Source: DSYF01 sp041181065 (GTDB lineage Bacteria; Verrucomicrobiota; Verrucomicrobiia; Limisphaerales; DSYF01). From it: a DNA stretch of 64,000 nucleotides. How positions within the stretch are numbered: the stretch's first letter is position 1; every line of letters starts with the position of its first letter. The DNA lies in contig JBEGQI010000022.1 of assembly GCA_041181065.1 (NCBI GenBank), forward strand, positions 1 through 64,000. The letters are read 5' to 3'. Shown here one piece after another: positions 43,519 through 53,077 of the stretch. The position numbers and the translations under genes are program-made. The notes beneath the pieces are model-generated. The model saw only the letters and a list, made by a program, of their open reading frames with translations, was not told the origin of the DNA and searched no databases.

Positions 43519-45243
43519 ATGAGTCTCATGCCGGAAATTTCTCCCCGCCCTGCGCGCGGTCGCTGGATCGCGACGCTCGTGCTGGCACTGTCGCTGGCCG
43601 CGACGGTGTTCGCGTGGTGGCGTGAGAGCGAGCTACAGCAACGCAACCAGCAGCTGCGCTGGCAGGAAAGTTACGCGCCAGTCGGCAACATGCTCCGGGA
43701 ACTCCTGATGGTGCGCTTCGAAGTGCTGCACGACCAGACGCGGGCGGCGTTGCGGCGCGGCAACTTCACGGCTGCCGCGTGGCAGGAGTTCGCCGACCAA
43801 TCCGAGTGGCGGCAGCATTTTCCCGGCATCAGCGAGATCGGCTACGCGGAATTCGACGGCGAGAAGTGCTACGTCAAATTCATCTCCACCGCGGGCGGTG
43901 CGGCGCTGCACCCCGCTGGTTTTGATCTGACGCGCGACCCGGCCATTCGTGAAGCCGCCCTCAAATCGCGCGATGCTGGCTACGGAATTCCGTCGCGGCC
44001 GATCAATACTGGTGACACGAACGCCGCGATGCTGGTGGTTTGCTTTCTGACCGTCCAACGCATCGACGCGCGTCCCGGAACGGTCGATGAGAACCGGCAA
44101 AATTTGCGCGGGCTGGTCTTCTTCGCGCTGGATCAGCGGGAATATTTCGGCGCCGTCGCCAAAGAAATGCGGAGCAGCCCGTTCGAGTTCCGGCTGCTGC
44201 GGCCCGACGAGCCGGCTATCGTCAAGACACCGACGCAACGCACCATCACCAACGGGGGGATGACGGGCGAATGGCGTTTTGCGGTCACCTTGAAGGCCGC
44301 GCCCGCCGCTGGCACGCCGTGGCTGGTGCTGGTGCTCGGTCTGGGCTTGAGCGGCTTGCTGTTCTGGCTCGTGTCAGTGCAGGCGCGGTTGCGAGCTGAG
44401 GCAGAGGCGGCGCGCGAAAAGGCGGTGGCACAGGAGGCGGAAATCCTGGCGTTGAACCGCGAGCTCGAACAGAAAGTCGCGCAGCGCACGTTGCAACTGA
44501 ATGAGGCGCTTGCGGAGGAACGGGAGTTGAACCAGCTCAAAAGCAACTTCATCGCGATGGTCTCGCACGAGATTCGCACGCCGCTCGCGCTCATCCTCAG
44601 CTCGGCGGAGATATTGTCGCGCTATCTCGACAGGCTCGCGCCCGAGAAGCGCGCGCGGCATCTCGAACAGATCAACGAATCAGTCGAGCGGATGAGTTCG
44701 TTGATGGAGGATGTGTTGCTGTTCAGCAAGGCTGAGGCGGGGCGCATGGAGTTCAATCCTGCGTCACTCCAACTCACTGAATTCCTGCCGCAGCTCGTGG
44801 ACGAGATGAGCTCCACGACCGCGCGGCGTTGTCCCATCGAACTCGAACTCGGCCCGTCGCTCGCTGAGGCGCGGGGCGATGAAGCGTTGTTGCGCCACAT
44901 CCTCAGCAACCTATTGAGCAACGCCGTGAAATATTCCGCCGCCGGTGAAGCGGTGAAGTTGCGCGTGCGCCGCGAGGCTGGCGAAGCGGTGTTTGAGGTG
45001 ATTGATCGCGGCATCGGCATTTCAGAAGCGGACCGCGAAAAACTTTTCCGTCCATTCCATCGAGGCGCGAACGCAAAGCACATCGCGGGAACGGGCCTTG
45101 GCTTGGTCATTGTGCGTCGTTGCGTGGAGAGGCACGGCGGAAGTTTTGACATCCAGAGCCGCGAGAACGCGGGCACAACTGCAACGGTGCGGTTGCCGAT
45201 GTTTTCGCCGGCGCACACGGAGTTCGTCAAAAAGTTCAACTAA
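43519..45243 (+). CDS. CHASE-domain sensor histidine kinase
   Basis: 574 residues from ATG 43519 (GTG 43492 and ATG 43528 also in frame). Membrane helix ~15-35, periplasmic CHASE domain ~70-240 (FPGISEIGYAEFDGEKCYVK, DPAIREAALKSRDAGYGIPS), membrane helix ~268-286, a coiled coil, then HisKA with phospho-acceptor His350 in MVSHEIRTPLALILSSAEIL. ATPase boxes follow: N box LRHILSNLLSNAVKYS, G1 VIDRGIGIS, F box LFRPFHRG and G2 GTGLGLVIV. It autophosphorylates and signals to the response regulator gene 6 bases downstream. CHASE domains sense extracellular ligands. Confidence 0.93.
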   Translation: MSLMPEISPRPARGRWIATLVLALSLAATVFAWWRESELQQRNQQLRWQESYAPVGNMLRELLMVRFEVLHDQTRAALRRGNFTAAAWQEFADQSEWRQHFPGISEIGYAEFDGEKCYVKFISTAGGAALHPAGFDLTRDPAIREAALKSRDAGYGIPSRPINTGDTNAAMLVVCFLTVQRIDARPGTVDENRQNLRGLVFFALDQREYFGAVAKEMRSSPFEFRLLRPDEPAIVKTPTQRTITNGGMTGEWRFAVTLKAAPAAGTPWLVLVLGLGLSGLLFWLVSVQARLRAEAEAAREKAVAQEAEILALNRELEQKVAQRTLQLNEALAEERELNQLKSNFIAMVSHEIRTPLALILSSAEILSRYLDRLAPEKRARHLEQINESVERMSSLMEDVLLFSKAEAGRMEFNPASLQLTEFLPQLVDEMSSTTARRCPIELELGPSLAEARGDEALLRHILSNLLSNAVKYSAAGEAVKLRVRREAGEAVFEVIDRGIGISEADREKLFRPFHRGANAKHIAGTGLGLVIVRRCVERHGGSFDIQSRENAGTTATVRLPMFSPAHTEFVKKFN

Positions 45244-45249
45244 GCTGCC

Positions 45250-45867
45250 ATGCCGAAGATCCTCATCATTGAAGACGAACCGAGCATCCGCGAGAACCTC
45301 GTGGAAATTCTCGAGCTCGAAGGTCACGAGCCGTTCGCGGCGGCGGATGGCATTGCGGGCCGCGAGCTAGCGCGCCAGGCAAAACCGGACTTGATCCTGT
45401 GCGACGTGATGATGCCGGGCCTGGATGGTTACGCCGTGTTGAAGTCGCTCCGGGCCGACGAGCAAACAGCGCGAATCCCGTTCATCTTTCTTACCGCGCG
45501 CGGCGAACGCGCTGATGTGCGTGCCGGGATGAACCTGGGCGCAGACGATTATCTCATCAAGCCGGTGCGTGTGGATGAATTGCTTGGAGCCATCGAAGCG
45601 CGGCTTGAACGCGCGCAGCAGCACGCTGGCTTCAAGGCGGATTTCAGCTCCGCCGCCCCGCTGGAGGCGCTTGGTTTATCAGCGCGCGAAGCGGAGATCC
45701 TGCTTTGGGTGGCGCAGGGAAAATCGAACAGCGAAACAGGCGTCATCCTTCACATCAGCGCCGCGACGGTGAAGAAGCACCTCGAACACATCTACGAGAA
45801 GCTCGGCGTCGAAGGCCGCAACGGGGCGACGCTCCGCGCGGTGGAGTTGCTCTCGTCGCGCAGTTGA
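45250..45867 (+). CDS. LuxR/NarL-type response regulator
   Basis: 205 residues. Receiver domain 1-~120 with acidic pair near ILIIEDEPS, phospho-acceptor Asp52 in LILCDVMMPGLDGY, Thr in FIFLTARG and the conserved Lys in YLIKPV. The C-terminal GerE-type HTH is ALGLSAREAEILLWVAQGKS with ATVKKHLEHIYEKLGVEGRN. It starts 6 bases after the kinase stop, so the two form one two-component operon. The palindromes at 41323 and 43443 are candidate targets. Confidence 0.93.
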   Translation: MPKILIIEDEPSIRENLVEILELEGHEPFAAADGIAGRELARQAKPDLILCDVMMPGLDGYAVLKSLRADEQTARIPFIFLTARGERADVRAGMNLGADDYLIKPVRVDELLGAIEARLERAQQHAGFKADFSSAAPLEALGLSAREAEILLWVAQGKSNSETGVILHISAATVKKHLEHIYEKLGVEGRNGATLRAVELLSSRS

Positions 45868-45870
45868 TGG

Positions 45871-46986
45871 CTAATCGCCCGTGCTGTTGCGGAGGAACAT
45901 CTTCCCCGGCAACTGGCGGATGAGCTTCTTCATTTCGAGGCTGAACAACGCCACGCTCGTGGCGGACGCGGGCAAGCCGCACTTGCGGATGACTTCGTCG
46001 ATGCTCAATTCCTCCTTGCCGAGCACGTCGTAAACTTTCTGCTCGTTCTCGGATAGTTCCAACGCGGGCAGCAAGCCGGTCTCGCTGGCCGAAGGCGGAC
46101 GGTTGCTGCCGGGAAAGAGATATTCGAACTCGCTGAGGATGTCCTCGACGCCTTCGCAGAGCTTCGCGCCTTTCTTGATGAGGTCGTGGCAACCCTTGCT
46201 ACGCGGTGAATCGATGCGCCCGGGCACGGCGAAGACTTGGCGGCCGTATTCGGTCGCGAAGTTCGCGGTGATCAAGGAGCCGCTGGTCATGTTGGCTTCA
46301 ACGACGACAGTGCCGAGCGTCATGCCGGCGACGATGCGGTTGCGGATGGCGAAGGATTGGCGGTCGCCGTTGCGATTGAATGGGAACTGCGAGATGACGG
46401 CGCCGTTCGCGGCGATGCGCTCGAACAACTCGGCGTTCTCCGGCGGGAACACGACGTTGATCGCCGTGCCGAGGACCGCGATGGTGCGCCCTTTGCCACT
46501 CAACGCGCCTTGATGCGCCGCGGTATCAATCCCGCGCGCGCCACCGCTCACAACGGTGACGCCGGTGTAAGCAAGCTGGTAACCGAGCTTGCGCGCCGTC
46601 TCGATGCCGTAGTGCGTTGTCTGCCGCGAACCGACGATGGCCACGGAATTCTTGTCGCGCTCGGTTAGCGCGCCCTTCACGTAGAGAATGACCGGTGGGT
46701 CATAGATTTCGCGGAGCGAGGCCGGGTATTCCAGATCTTCCTGTGTTACGACGTGGCAGCCGTAATCCGCGATGCGCTTCAACTCGGCGGCGAGGTCCAC
46801 GGACTTTTCCCAATCGCAGATGGCGCTGGCGGTTTCCTCGCCGATGCCACGAACGGCAAGGAGTTGTTGCTTGGATGCTTTTAAGATGGAAGGGGCGTCG
46901 CCGAAAAATTCCAACAACTGACGGACACGGATCGGCCCAACTCCTTCAACGAGATTCAACGCCACCAGTGCTTCACGTGACTCCAT
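45871..46986 (-). CDS. dprA: DNA-processing protein DprA
   Basis: 371 residues from ATG 46986. It loads RecA onto incoming single-stranded DNA during natural transformation. An N-terminal helix-hairpin-helix part (LVEGVGPIRVRQLLEFFG, LAVRGIGEETASAI) precedes the Rossmann core: SVAIVGSRQTTHYG, VTVVSGGARGIDTAAHQGAL, RTIAVLGTAINVVFPPEN, and RNRIVAGMTLGTVVVEANM. A winged-helix DML1-like domain ends the protein (ELSIDEVIRKCGLPASA). It is convergent with the response-regulator gene, with 3 bases between stops. Together with pilT it hints at competence capacity. Confidence 0.93.
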   Translation of the reverse strand: MESREALVALNLVEGVGPIRVRQLLEFFGDAPSILKASKQQLLAVRGIGEETASAICDWEKSVDLAAELKRIADYGCHVVTQEDLEYPASLREIYDPPVILYVKGALTERDKNSVAIVGSRQTTHYGIETARKLGYQLAYTGVTVVSGGARGIDTAAHQGALSGKGRTIAVLGTAINVVFPPENAELFERIAANGAVISQFPFNRNGDRQSFAIRNRIVAGMTLGTVVVEANMTSGSLITANFATEYGRQVFAVPGRIDSPRSKGCHDLIKKGAKLCEGVEDILSEFEYLFPGSNRPPSASETGLLPALELSENEQKVYDVLGKEELSIDEVIRKCGLPASATSVALFSLEMKKLIRQLPGKMFLRNSTGD

Positions 46987-47070
46987 GCGTCCAGAGTAGG
47001 GAGCGCGCGCAGCCGGGCAAGCCTGAGATTTACGCTCGCCTGCCATTGGCACGGCTGGAAAACTGCGCCC

Positions 47071-48900
47071 ATGAACTCTTGCCGCAGAATTCTGCGTCTC
47101 TGTGCGTTAGTCGCCGTCAGCTTACTCGGGGCGATGGGTTGTGCCGCGCAGCCTGGCAAACCCGATGTTGCCGACTGCTATCTCATGGCCACGTTCCGCA
47201 ACAACGGCGAGGACGGCCTGCACCTGCAGTGGAGCACGAACGCCTTCAATTGGCAGACGCTGGGTGATGATCGTTCCTACCTCGCGCCGACTGTGGGTGA
47301 GAGCAAGTTGATGCGCGATCCGTGTCTGATTCAAGGGCCCGACGGCACGTTCCATCTCGTGTGGACGACTTCTTGGACGGGCAAGACCATCGGCTACGCG
47401 AGCTCAAAAGATCTCGTGAAGTGGACCGAGCCGGTAGCCATTCCGGTGATGGCGGACGTGCCGAATTGCAAACTCTGTTGGGCGCCCGAGATCCGCTACG
47501 ACGCGCGGAACAACAACTATCTCATCTACTGGTCGTCGAGTTTGACGGACGAGAAGCCGGAGTATTGGCGCACCTACGCCTGCACGACGACGGACTTCAA
47601 GACGTTCACGAAGGCGAAATTGTTCTTCGATCCCGGTCACAGCCAGATCGACGGGAGCATTCTCGAAGCGGACGGAAAATTCCTGCTGTTCTACAAACAC
47701 TCGTGGCAGGGCAACCGTTTCGCGACGGCGGACAAGCTCGAAGGCCCTTACACCAACTCGTCGCCGATGTTTTCGGACGAAGGTTGGGAAGGCGGCTGGC
47801 CGATGCGCTTCAGCGATGGCTACCTCCTTTACCTCGACCACTTCCGCAGCCGCGACCGCATGGGGCTGTGGTATTCCAAAGATCTCACAAGCTGGAGCAA
47901 CATCACGTCGCAGGCGACGTTCCCGCGCGGGACGTTGCATTGCAGCGTGCTCAAGGTGAAGCGCGCGTTGCTGGAGCCGTTGATCTCACAAGCCGAGCGC
48001 GATCGCGCCATCACGCCGCCCAAGCCCATCCTCGAAGGTCACACCGCCGATCCGCATGTGTCGGTGTTTGACGACACGTATTACATCTACCCGACCTCGG
48101 ACAAAGACGAGTGGAAGACGACGGACTTTTCCGCGTGGTCGTCGAAGGATCTGGTTCACTGGAAGAACGAAGGCGTGATCCTCGACGTCACGAAGGATTT
48201 GAAATGGGCGAATCTCCGTGCGTGGGCGCCCGCCATGATCCGCCGCGACGGCAACTACTTCTTCTACTTCTGCGCAGACGCGAAGATTGGGGTCGCGACG
48301 AACAACGCGCCGACGGGCCGCTTCAAAGACGCGCTCGATCGTCCGCTCATCACGTCGAGCAAAGAGTATCCCGGGCAGGCGATCGATCCGTTCGCGATGA
48401 TTGACGACGACGGCCAAGCTTACCTCTATTACGGTCAGGGAAATCTTTACGCCTACAAACTCAAGCCTGACATGATCACGCTCGACGGCCCGCCGGCGAA
48501 GTTGACGCCGCGCCGCTTCAACGAAGGCGTTTGGGTCTTCAAGCGCAACGGGCTTTACTACTTCATGTGGTCGGAGAACGACGCGCGCGATGTGCGTTAT
48601 CAAGTCGCTTACGGCACATCGAAATCGCCGCTCGGACCGATTGAAGTGCCGCCCGACAACGTCGTGTTGCGCCAGCGAGGGCAAGCCGTCGGCACCGGGC
48701 ATCATGCGGTCGTCAACGTGCCGGGCACGGACCGCTGGTATATCATCTATCACCGCCACGCGATCCCGAACGGCAACGGCTACACGCGCCAGACCTGTAT
48801 CACGCGGATGGAGTTCGCGCCCGACGGCCGCATCAAGAAAGCCGACCCGCTGGAAGTAACGTTCCCGGAGGGTTCAAAAGGCGAGCCGATCAAGCGTTAA
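47071..48900 (+). CDS. Secreted protein with two GH43-type propeller domains
   Basis: 609 residues. The N terminus is signal-like with a possible lipobox (AMGC, Cys24). Two five-bladed GH43-like halves follow. The first shows MRDPCLIQGPDGTFHLVWTT, YASSKDLVKWTEPV, WAPEIRYDARNNNYLIYW and DGSILEADGKFLLFYK. The second shows TADPHVSVFDDTYYIYPTSD, WAPAMIRRDGNYFFYFCAD, AIDPFAMIDDDGQAYLYYG and NEGVWVFKRNGLYYFMWSE. The second half keeps candidate catalytic acids (Asp in ADPHV, Asp in IDPF, Glu in NEGV). Likely an exo-acting arabinosidase/xylosidase/galactosidase-type enzyme; the substrate is not assignable. Its last 4 bases overlap the convergent gene. Confidence 0.82.
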   Translation: MNSCRRILRLCALVAVSLLGAMGCAAQPGKPDVADCYLMATFRNNGEDGLHLQWSTNAFNWQTLGDDRSYLAPTVGESKLMRDPCLIQGPDGTFHLVWTTSWTGKTIGYASSKDLVKWTEPVAIPVMADVPNCKLCWAPEIRYDARNNNYLIYWSSSLTDEKPEYWRTYACTTTDFKTFTKAKLFFDPGHSQIDGSILEADGKFLLFYKHSWQGNRFATADKLEGPYTNSSPMFSDEGWEGGWPMRFSDGYLLYLDHFRSRDRMGLWYSKDLTSWSNITSQATFPRGTLHCSVLKVKRALLEPLISQAERDRAITPPKPILEGHTADPHVSVFDDTYYIYPTSDKDEWKTTDFSAWSSKDLVHWKNEGVILDVTKDLKWANLRAWAPAMIRRDGNYFFYFCADAKIGVATNNAPTGRFKDALDRPLITSSKEYPGQAIDPFAMIDDDGQAYLYYGQGNLYAYKLKPDMITLDGPPAKLTPRRFNEGVWVFKRNGLYYFMWSENDARDVRYQVAYGTSKSPLGPIEVPPDNVVLRQRGQAVGTGHHAVVNVPGTDRWYIIYHRHAIPNGNGYTRQTCITRMEFAPDGRIKKADPLEVTFPEGSKGEPIKR

Positions 48901-50336
48901 TCGCCACCCCCGCCGCACCCCCCGCAACCGCCGCCACACCCTCCCCCGCAACTGCTCCCGCACGAGCTGCCGCAGCTGCTGGACGAGCCGGGTGGAAGCA
49001 GTTCCTTTCGCAGCCCTTCCCAGGGCGTGCCATCCAACGCGGTCAGACCAAAAAGGCCGACACCCATCGTGAAGAGCACGGGGTCTATCGCTGAGCTGCC
49101 CAACGAACCTTTGAGCGTGGCATGCTGGGCTTGCAGCCGGGCGAGGACGTCATCGCCCAAGTGCGAGCGGAGCGGTCGCCGCGCAAAGGCGATCAAGCTG
49201 ATCACGAAAGAGATGACGCACAGGAAAACCAGAATGCTCACCGGCTTGTCGCGCTGGATTCCGATAATAATTTTGATGACGCCGATCACCACGGCACTGA
49301 GTGATATCAAGAGCGGCAGCGCAATCGCCTTGGCGGCCTGAGCATTGCTGACTACGAGGCCCAGCGCCTTCAATCGATCAGCGATATCACCCACCACGGT
49401 TTTCGCTGCGAGCCGGACCTCCCCGATCTTCTCACCGCCAGAGCGGGAAGCCGCTGCACAAAGCACCCGCTCCAACTCACTCGTCTTGCTCGGCGGCACG
49501 GAGCCGGAAACGACTTTCTTCTCGCCGACTTCCAGGCGCAGAACTTTTTGGCGGATCAGGTTCGTTAGCGCGGTGTTGACCGCGAGGATCCGCCCGCCGT
49601 TCAAGTAAGCCAAGTCGTAGGGGGAAAGATCAGCATCGTTGAAACCGTCTGCTTGGGAAGGCTGGCGCATGCGCGAGCGCAACCACAGGCCCAGACTGAA
49701 GCACGCCATAAACAAAATGCCGTAGAACCACAGGAAGTCCGGCCCCCGCCAGTTGAACGGATTCGCGCCGTTCGCAAACATCGCTGCCGAGCAGCACAGC
49801 AACAGTGTCATCAGGCCAAGCGAGCCTGCGAGTTCGCGCTTGATTCGCCAGGTCGGTTTGCGGAAGACCCAGTGTTGTTCGCGATCTACGCGGACGAAAT
49901 ATTGCCGGATTTTCTGCCGCGCCTCAGGCGTGGGCCAGATGTCCATCGGAGGTTTTTCTCCAAAGAACTGTTCGTAGCTTTGTAGCGTGCGCGCATACCA
50001 ATCGTTGAACTTCGCGTGTTCCTCCGCGCCGCCCTTGGTGGGTTGGTGATGGAACGGTTGCCGGAGAACTTCCGGGCAGAACACGCGCCAGTAGTTCTGC
50101 GAGTAGGTCAGATGCAGGTGCCACGCTTGATCGACGTCCTCGGAGGGCGAGACCGGATGTCCGGCAGCCACGGCGAGGAAGGCGAAGCGTTTGTATTCGT
50201 CAATGACGCGGCGGGCATAAGCCGGTGACCACTGGTTCTCTTTCGCCAGTCGGCTGGAGAAGGGGAAGGTGGAGTCCGGTGAGTCGAGGTCGAATTCATT
50301 CAACCGCTGCAAGAGTTCGGCGTGCTCAAGTTTCAT
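48897..50336 (-). CDS. TIGR04222-like membrane protein with Cys/Gly tail
   Basis: 479 residues. The N-terminal ~160 residues are soluble, with a glycine-rich-domain-like region (RVIDEYKRFAFLAVAAGHPV, DVDQAWHLHLTYSQNYW). Membrane helices are at ~170-190, ~205-220, ~342-362 and ~368-388. Between them lies DLSPYDLAYLNGGRILAVNT, the TIGR04222 hallmark (LxPYxxAYLxGG). The last ~25 residues are almost only Cys, Gly and Ser (CGSSCGSSCGGGCGGGCGG). Function unknown; such tails are a known oddity of this family. Confidence 0.78.
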   Translation of the reverse strand: MKLEHAELLQRLNEFDLDSPDSTFPFSSRLAKENQWSPAYARRVIDEYKRFAFLAVAAGHPVSPSEDVDQAWHLHLTYSQNYWRVFCPEVLRQPFHHQPTKGGAEEHAKFNDWYARTLQSYEQFFGEKPPMDIWPTPEARQKIRQYFVRVDREQHWVFRKPTWRIKRELAGSLGLMTLLLCCSAAMFANGANPFNWRGPDFLWFYGILFMACFSLGLWLRSRMRQPSQADGFNDADLSPYDLAYLNGGRILAVNTALTNLIRQKVLRLEVGEKKVVSGSVPPSKTSELERVLCAAASRSGGEKIGEVRLAAKTVVGDIADRLKALGLVVSNAQAAKAIALPLLISLSAVVIGVIKIIIGIQRDKPVSILVFLCVISFVISLIAFARRPLRSHLGDDVLARLQAQHATLKGSLGSSAIDPVLFTMGVGLFGLTALDGTPWEGLRKELLPPGSSSSCGSSCGSSCGGGCGGGCGGCGGGGD

Positions 50337-50449
50337 ACGTTTCTCCTGTCACCGGCATCGTGGCAAAAGTGCGTCCAACCTTCTTCTACAAAGTCGGTGC
50401 CGGTTTCTATGGCCGTAACTCAAACGTAACAATATGCCGAGCGAATCCG

Positions 50450-51916
50450 TTACAGCAGATCAATCTGCGATTTCTCCTGCGCGAGCGCTTCGGAGAGGCT
50501 CGCGACGCGACGCTTCCGGTTTTCCATGATGTTCTTGTCGAGCGCCGGATCGTAGTGGACGGGATAATTGCCGTCGTAGCAGGCCATGCAGAACGAACTC
50601 GCCGGCTGGCCGGTCGCGCGGATCATGCCTTCCTGCGAGAGATAGTGCAGCGAGTCTGCGTTGAGATATTTGCGGATCTCTTCTTGGCTGTGGTTCGCCG
50701 CCATCAACTTGCTGCGGTCAGGGAAATCAATGCCATACACGCACGGGTTCATGTGCGGCGGACAACTCACGAGCACGTGAACTTCCTTCGCGCCGGCTTC
50801 CTTCAAGTTGTTCACGCGTGATTTGCACGTTGTGCCGCGCACGATGGAGTCATCCACGATGATGACGCGCTTCCCCTGCACCAGTTCGTGGATGAGGTTG
50901 AGCTTCACGCGCACATTGAAGTCACGGATGAGTTGCGACGGCTGGAGAAAGCTGCGGCCGACGTAATGGTTGCGGACGAACGCCATCTCGAACGGGATGC
51001 CGCTCTGCAATGAATAGCCGAGCGCCGCGCAATTGCCGCTGTCCGGCACGGGCACCACGATGTCCGCCTCAATGGGGCATTCCTTCGCCAGCTCGCGGCC
51101 CATGTCCACGCGCACTTTGTAAACGCCGTGACCCGCGATGTGGCTGTCGGGCCGCGCGAAGTAAACGTATTCGAAGATGCAGAACGCGCGGCGCTTGTGC
51201 TCGGGGAACGCCTGCACGCTGGTCAGCCCGCTTTCGTTGATGATGACAATTTCGCCGGGCTCGACGTCGCGGATGTATTTCGCTTGGATCAAATCCAACG
51301 CCGTCGTCTCGCTCGAAAGCACGTAGGCGTCATCCTTCTTGCCGATGCACAGCGGACGGAATCCATGCGGGTCGCGCACGCCGATGAGTTCCTTCTCCGT
51401 CATGATGACGAGCGAGTAGGCGCCCTCGATGCGGCGGACGGTTTGGATGAGATCGTTCGGACGCTGGTTTAGCGAAGGCTGCGCCATCAAGTGCAGGATG
51501 ATTTCGCTATCTACCGTCGTCTGGAAAATGGAGCCGCGCGCTTCGAGTTCCTCGCGGAGCTGGGAGGCGTTGGTCAGGTTGCCGTTGTGGGCGATGGCGA
51601 TCTGGCCGCGGGCGCAATCCACCGCGAGCGGCTGGGCGTTGCGCAGGTGCGACGAGCCGGTCGTCGAGTAACGCGTGTGACCGACGGCCATCTTGCCGAC
51701 GAGGCCGTGCAGGATCTCGCCGTTGAAGACCTGCGGCACGAGGCCCATGCCCTTGTGGATGCGGAACTGTTTGCCATCGCTCGTGGCGATGCCCGCGCTC
51801 TCCTGCCCGCGATGTTGCAGGGCATAGAGGCCGAAGTAGGTCAGTTCCGCTGCGTTTGGATGGCCATAAATGCCAAAAACGCCACAATAATGTTTGGGAT
51901 ATTCGGAGGATTGCAT
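50450..51916 (-). CDS. purF: Amidophosphoribosyltransferase
   Basis: 488 residues from ATG 51916 (in-frame ATG at 51934 also possible). First committed step of purine synthesis: glutamine + PRPP to phosphoribosylamine. After a 10-residue propeptide, Cys11 (in KHYCGVFGIYG) would be the N-terminal nucleophile of the glutaminase domain. Further motifs are LQHRGQESAGIA, VGHTRYSTTG and HNGNLTNA. The PRTase domain has VPVPDSGNCAALGY and the PRPP loop RVIIVDDSIVRGTT. CSNPCVYG-like NPCVYGIDFP and SSFCMACYDG carry Cys pairs of the Fe-S-containing form. Confidence 0.94.
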   Translation of the reverse strand: MQSSEYPKHYCGVFGIYGHPNAAELTYFGLYALQHRGQESAGIATSDGKQFRIHKGMGLVPQVFNGEILHGLVGKMAVGHTRYSTTGSSHLRNAQPLAVDCARGQIAIAHNGNLTNASQLREELEARGSIFQTTVDSEIILHLMAQPSLNQRPNDLIQTVRRIEGAYSLVIMTEKELIGVRDPHGFRPLCIGKKDDAYVLSSETTALDLIQAKYIRDVEPGEIVIINESGLTSVQAFPEHKRRAFCIFEYVYFARPDSHIAGHGVYKVRVDMGRELAKECPIEADIVVPVPDSGNCAALGYSLQSGIPFEMAFVRNHYVGRSFLQPSQLIRDFNVRVKLNLIHELVQGKRVIIVDDSIVRGTTCKSRVNNLKEAGAKEVHVLVSCPPHMNPCVYGIDFPDRSKLMAANHSQEEIRKYLNADSLHYLSQEGMIRATGQPASSFCMACYDGNYPVHYDPALDKNIMENRKRRVASLSEALAQEKSQIDLL

Positions 51917-52036
51917 CGCCGCGCGCCCGCTCATTTCAGCGGACGAACTCGCGCGCAGCAAGTTTCAAATTCTGGGAACCAAGAATTGATTTGTAGACTC
52001 GCGGTTCGGCTTCGGTGACGCGAACGAATTAAAAAC

Positions 52037-53077
52037 TCAACGCTGTCCCTGCATCACCAGCTTGGGCTTACGATCCACAGTGAAGAGGCCCCAGTGCTTC
52101 TCGGCGCCGAGCGGGTCGGCATCGCCCTTCCAATCCTCGTCGAAAGCCTCGAAGAAGAAGGTGGTGATGTTCATCTTGGCGGCCCAGGCGTAGAGGTCGT
52201 GATAGTATCGCTTCTCCTTCTCGTCACTCGCCCGTTCGCCAAATTCCTTGGCGGTCGTCGCCCAGCCTGCTTCAGTAATGACGAGCTTTGCTTTGGGCAG
52301 CGTGTTCCGCACGGCTTGCAGATTTGCGATGGTGAACGGCATCGCTTCGTCGATGTCCTTGTTTTCCCAGACAGGGTAGGTGTGGACGGAAACGAAATCC
52401 AACTCCTGCGCCAAACGTTGGCCGTGCTTGGCCCACCAATCGTAGTTGTCGCACACGGTGACGGGCTGGCGGACGGCGGCTTTGACTTCGCGCACGTAAC
52501 CGATCACTGCGTCTTCGCTCACCATGTGGTCGTTCCAGCTCACGAGGGCTTCGTTGCCGACGGCGACGGCGCAAACGATGTTCGAATACTGGTTCGCGAG
52601 TCGGATGGCTTCACGCACTTCAGCGACGTTGCCGCGACGATTGGCCTCCAGCACTTCCGGCGACATCGGTTTGAGCCAGGAGCAACCGGGGTTGTTCATC
52701 TCTGCGGCTAGCCACGCGCCGAGCATCACCTTGAAATTGAAGCCGTGCTTTTGGATGAGCTTCAACACCACTTCGGAATTCGTCTTCGCATCGTAGAGTC
52801 GCAGCAGGCGAAAATCCGTCTGGCGGGCGAGGAGGCTCAAGTCCTCCAAGATTTGCGCGTCGGTGGGATTTACCGCGCCATCGCCGCGATCGGGATGTTG
52901 GCCGGTGCGAAATCCCGAGTAACAAACTCCCCGCAACTGCCCTGTGAGCAAGTCGGACTTCTTCTGTTGCAATGGAACCAAGGCCGAGTTTGTGTCGGCA
53001 ACAGCGTTGGCCACCTTGAACGCGGCCAACACTGAGCAAAGGGAAATCAGTTTTTGAACTCTCATGGCCAACCTCAT
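52037..53077 (-). CDS. GH17-like secreted glycoside hydrolase
   Basis: 346 residues. ATG 53077 overlaps the transporter stop as ATGA. The N-terminal signal is MRVQKLISLCSVLAAFKVAN-like. The TIM-barrel shows RLLRLYDAKTNSEVVLKLIQ, CAVAVGNEALVSW (candidate acid/base Glu176), DFVSVHTYPVWE and KLVITEAGWATT (candidate nucleophile Glu269). This pattern is typical of GH17 beta-1,3-glucan-active enzymes (glucanase or glucosyltransferase). It is the last gene of a four-gene operon. Confidence 0.8.
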   Translation of the reverse strand: MRLAMRVQKLISLCSVLAAFKVANAVADTNSALVPLQQKKSDLLTGQLRGVCYSGFRTGQHPDRGDGAVNPTDAQILEDLSLLARQTDFRLLRLYDAKTNSEVVLKLIQKHGFNFKVMLGAWLAAEMNNPGCSWLKPMSPEVLEANRRGNVAEVREAIRLANQYSNIVCAVAVGNEALVSWNDHMVSEDAVIGYVREVKAAVRQPVTVCDNYDWWAKHGQRLAQELDFVSVHTYPVWENKDIDEAMPFTIANLQAVRNTLPKAKLVITEAGWATTAKEFGERASDEKEKRYYHDLYAWAAKMNITTFFFEAFDEDWKGDADPLGAEKHWGLFTVDRKPKLVMQGQR

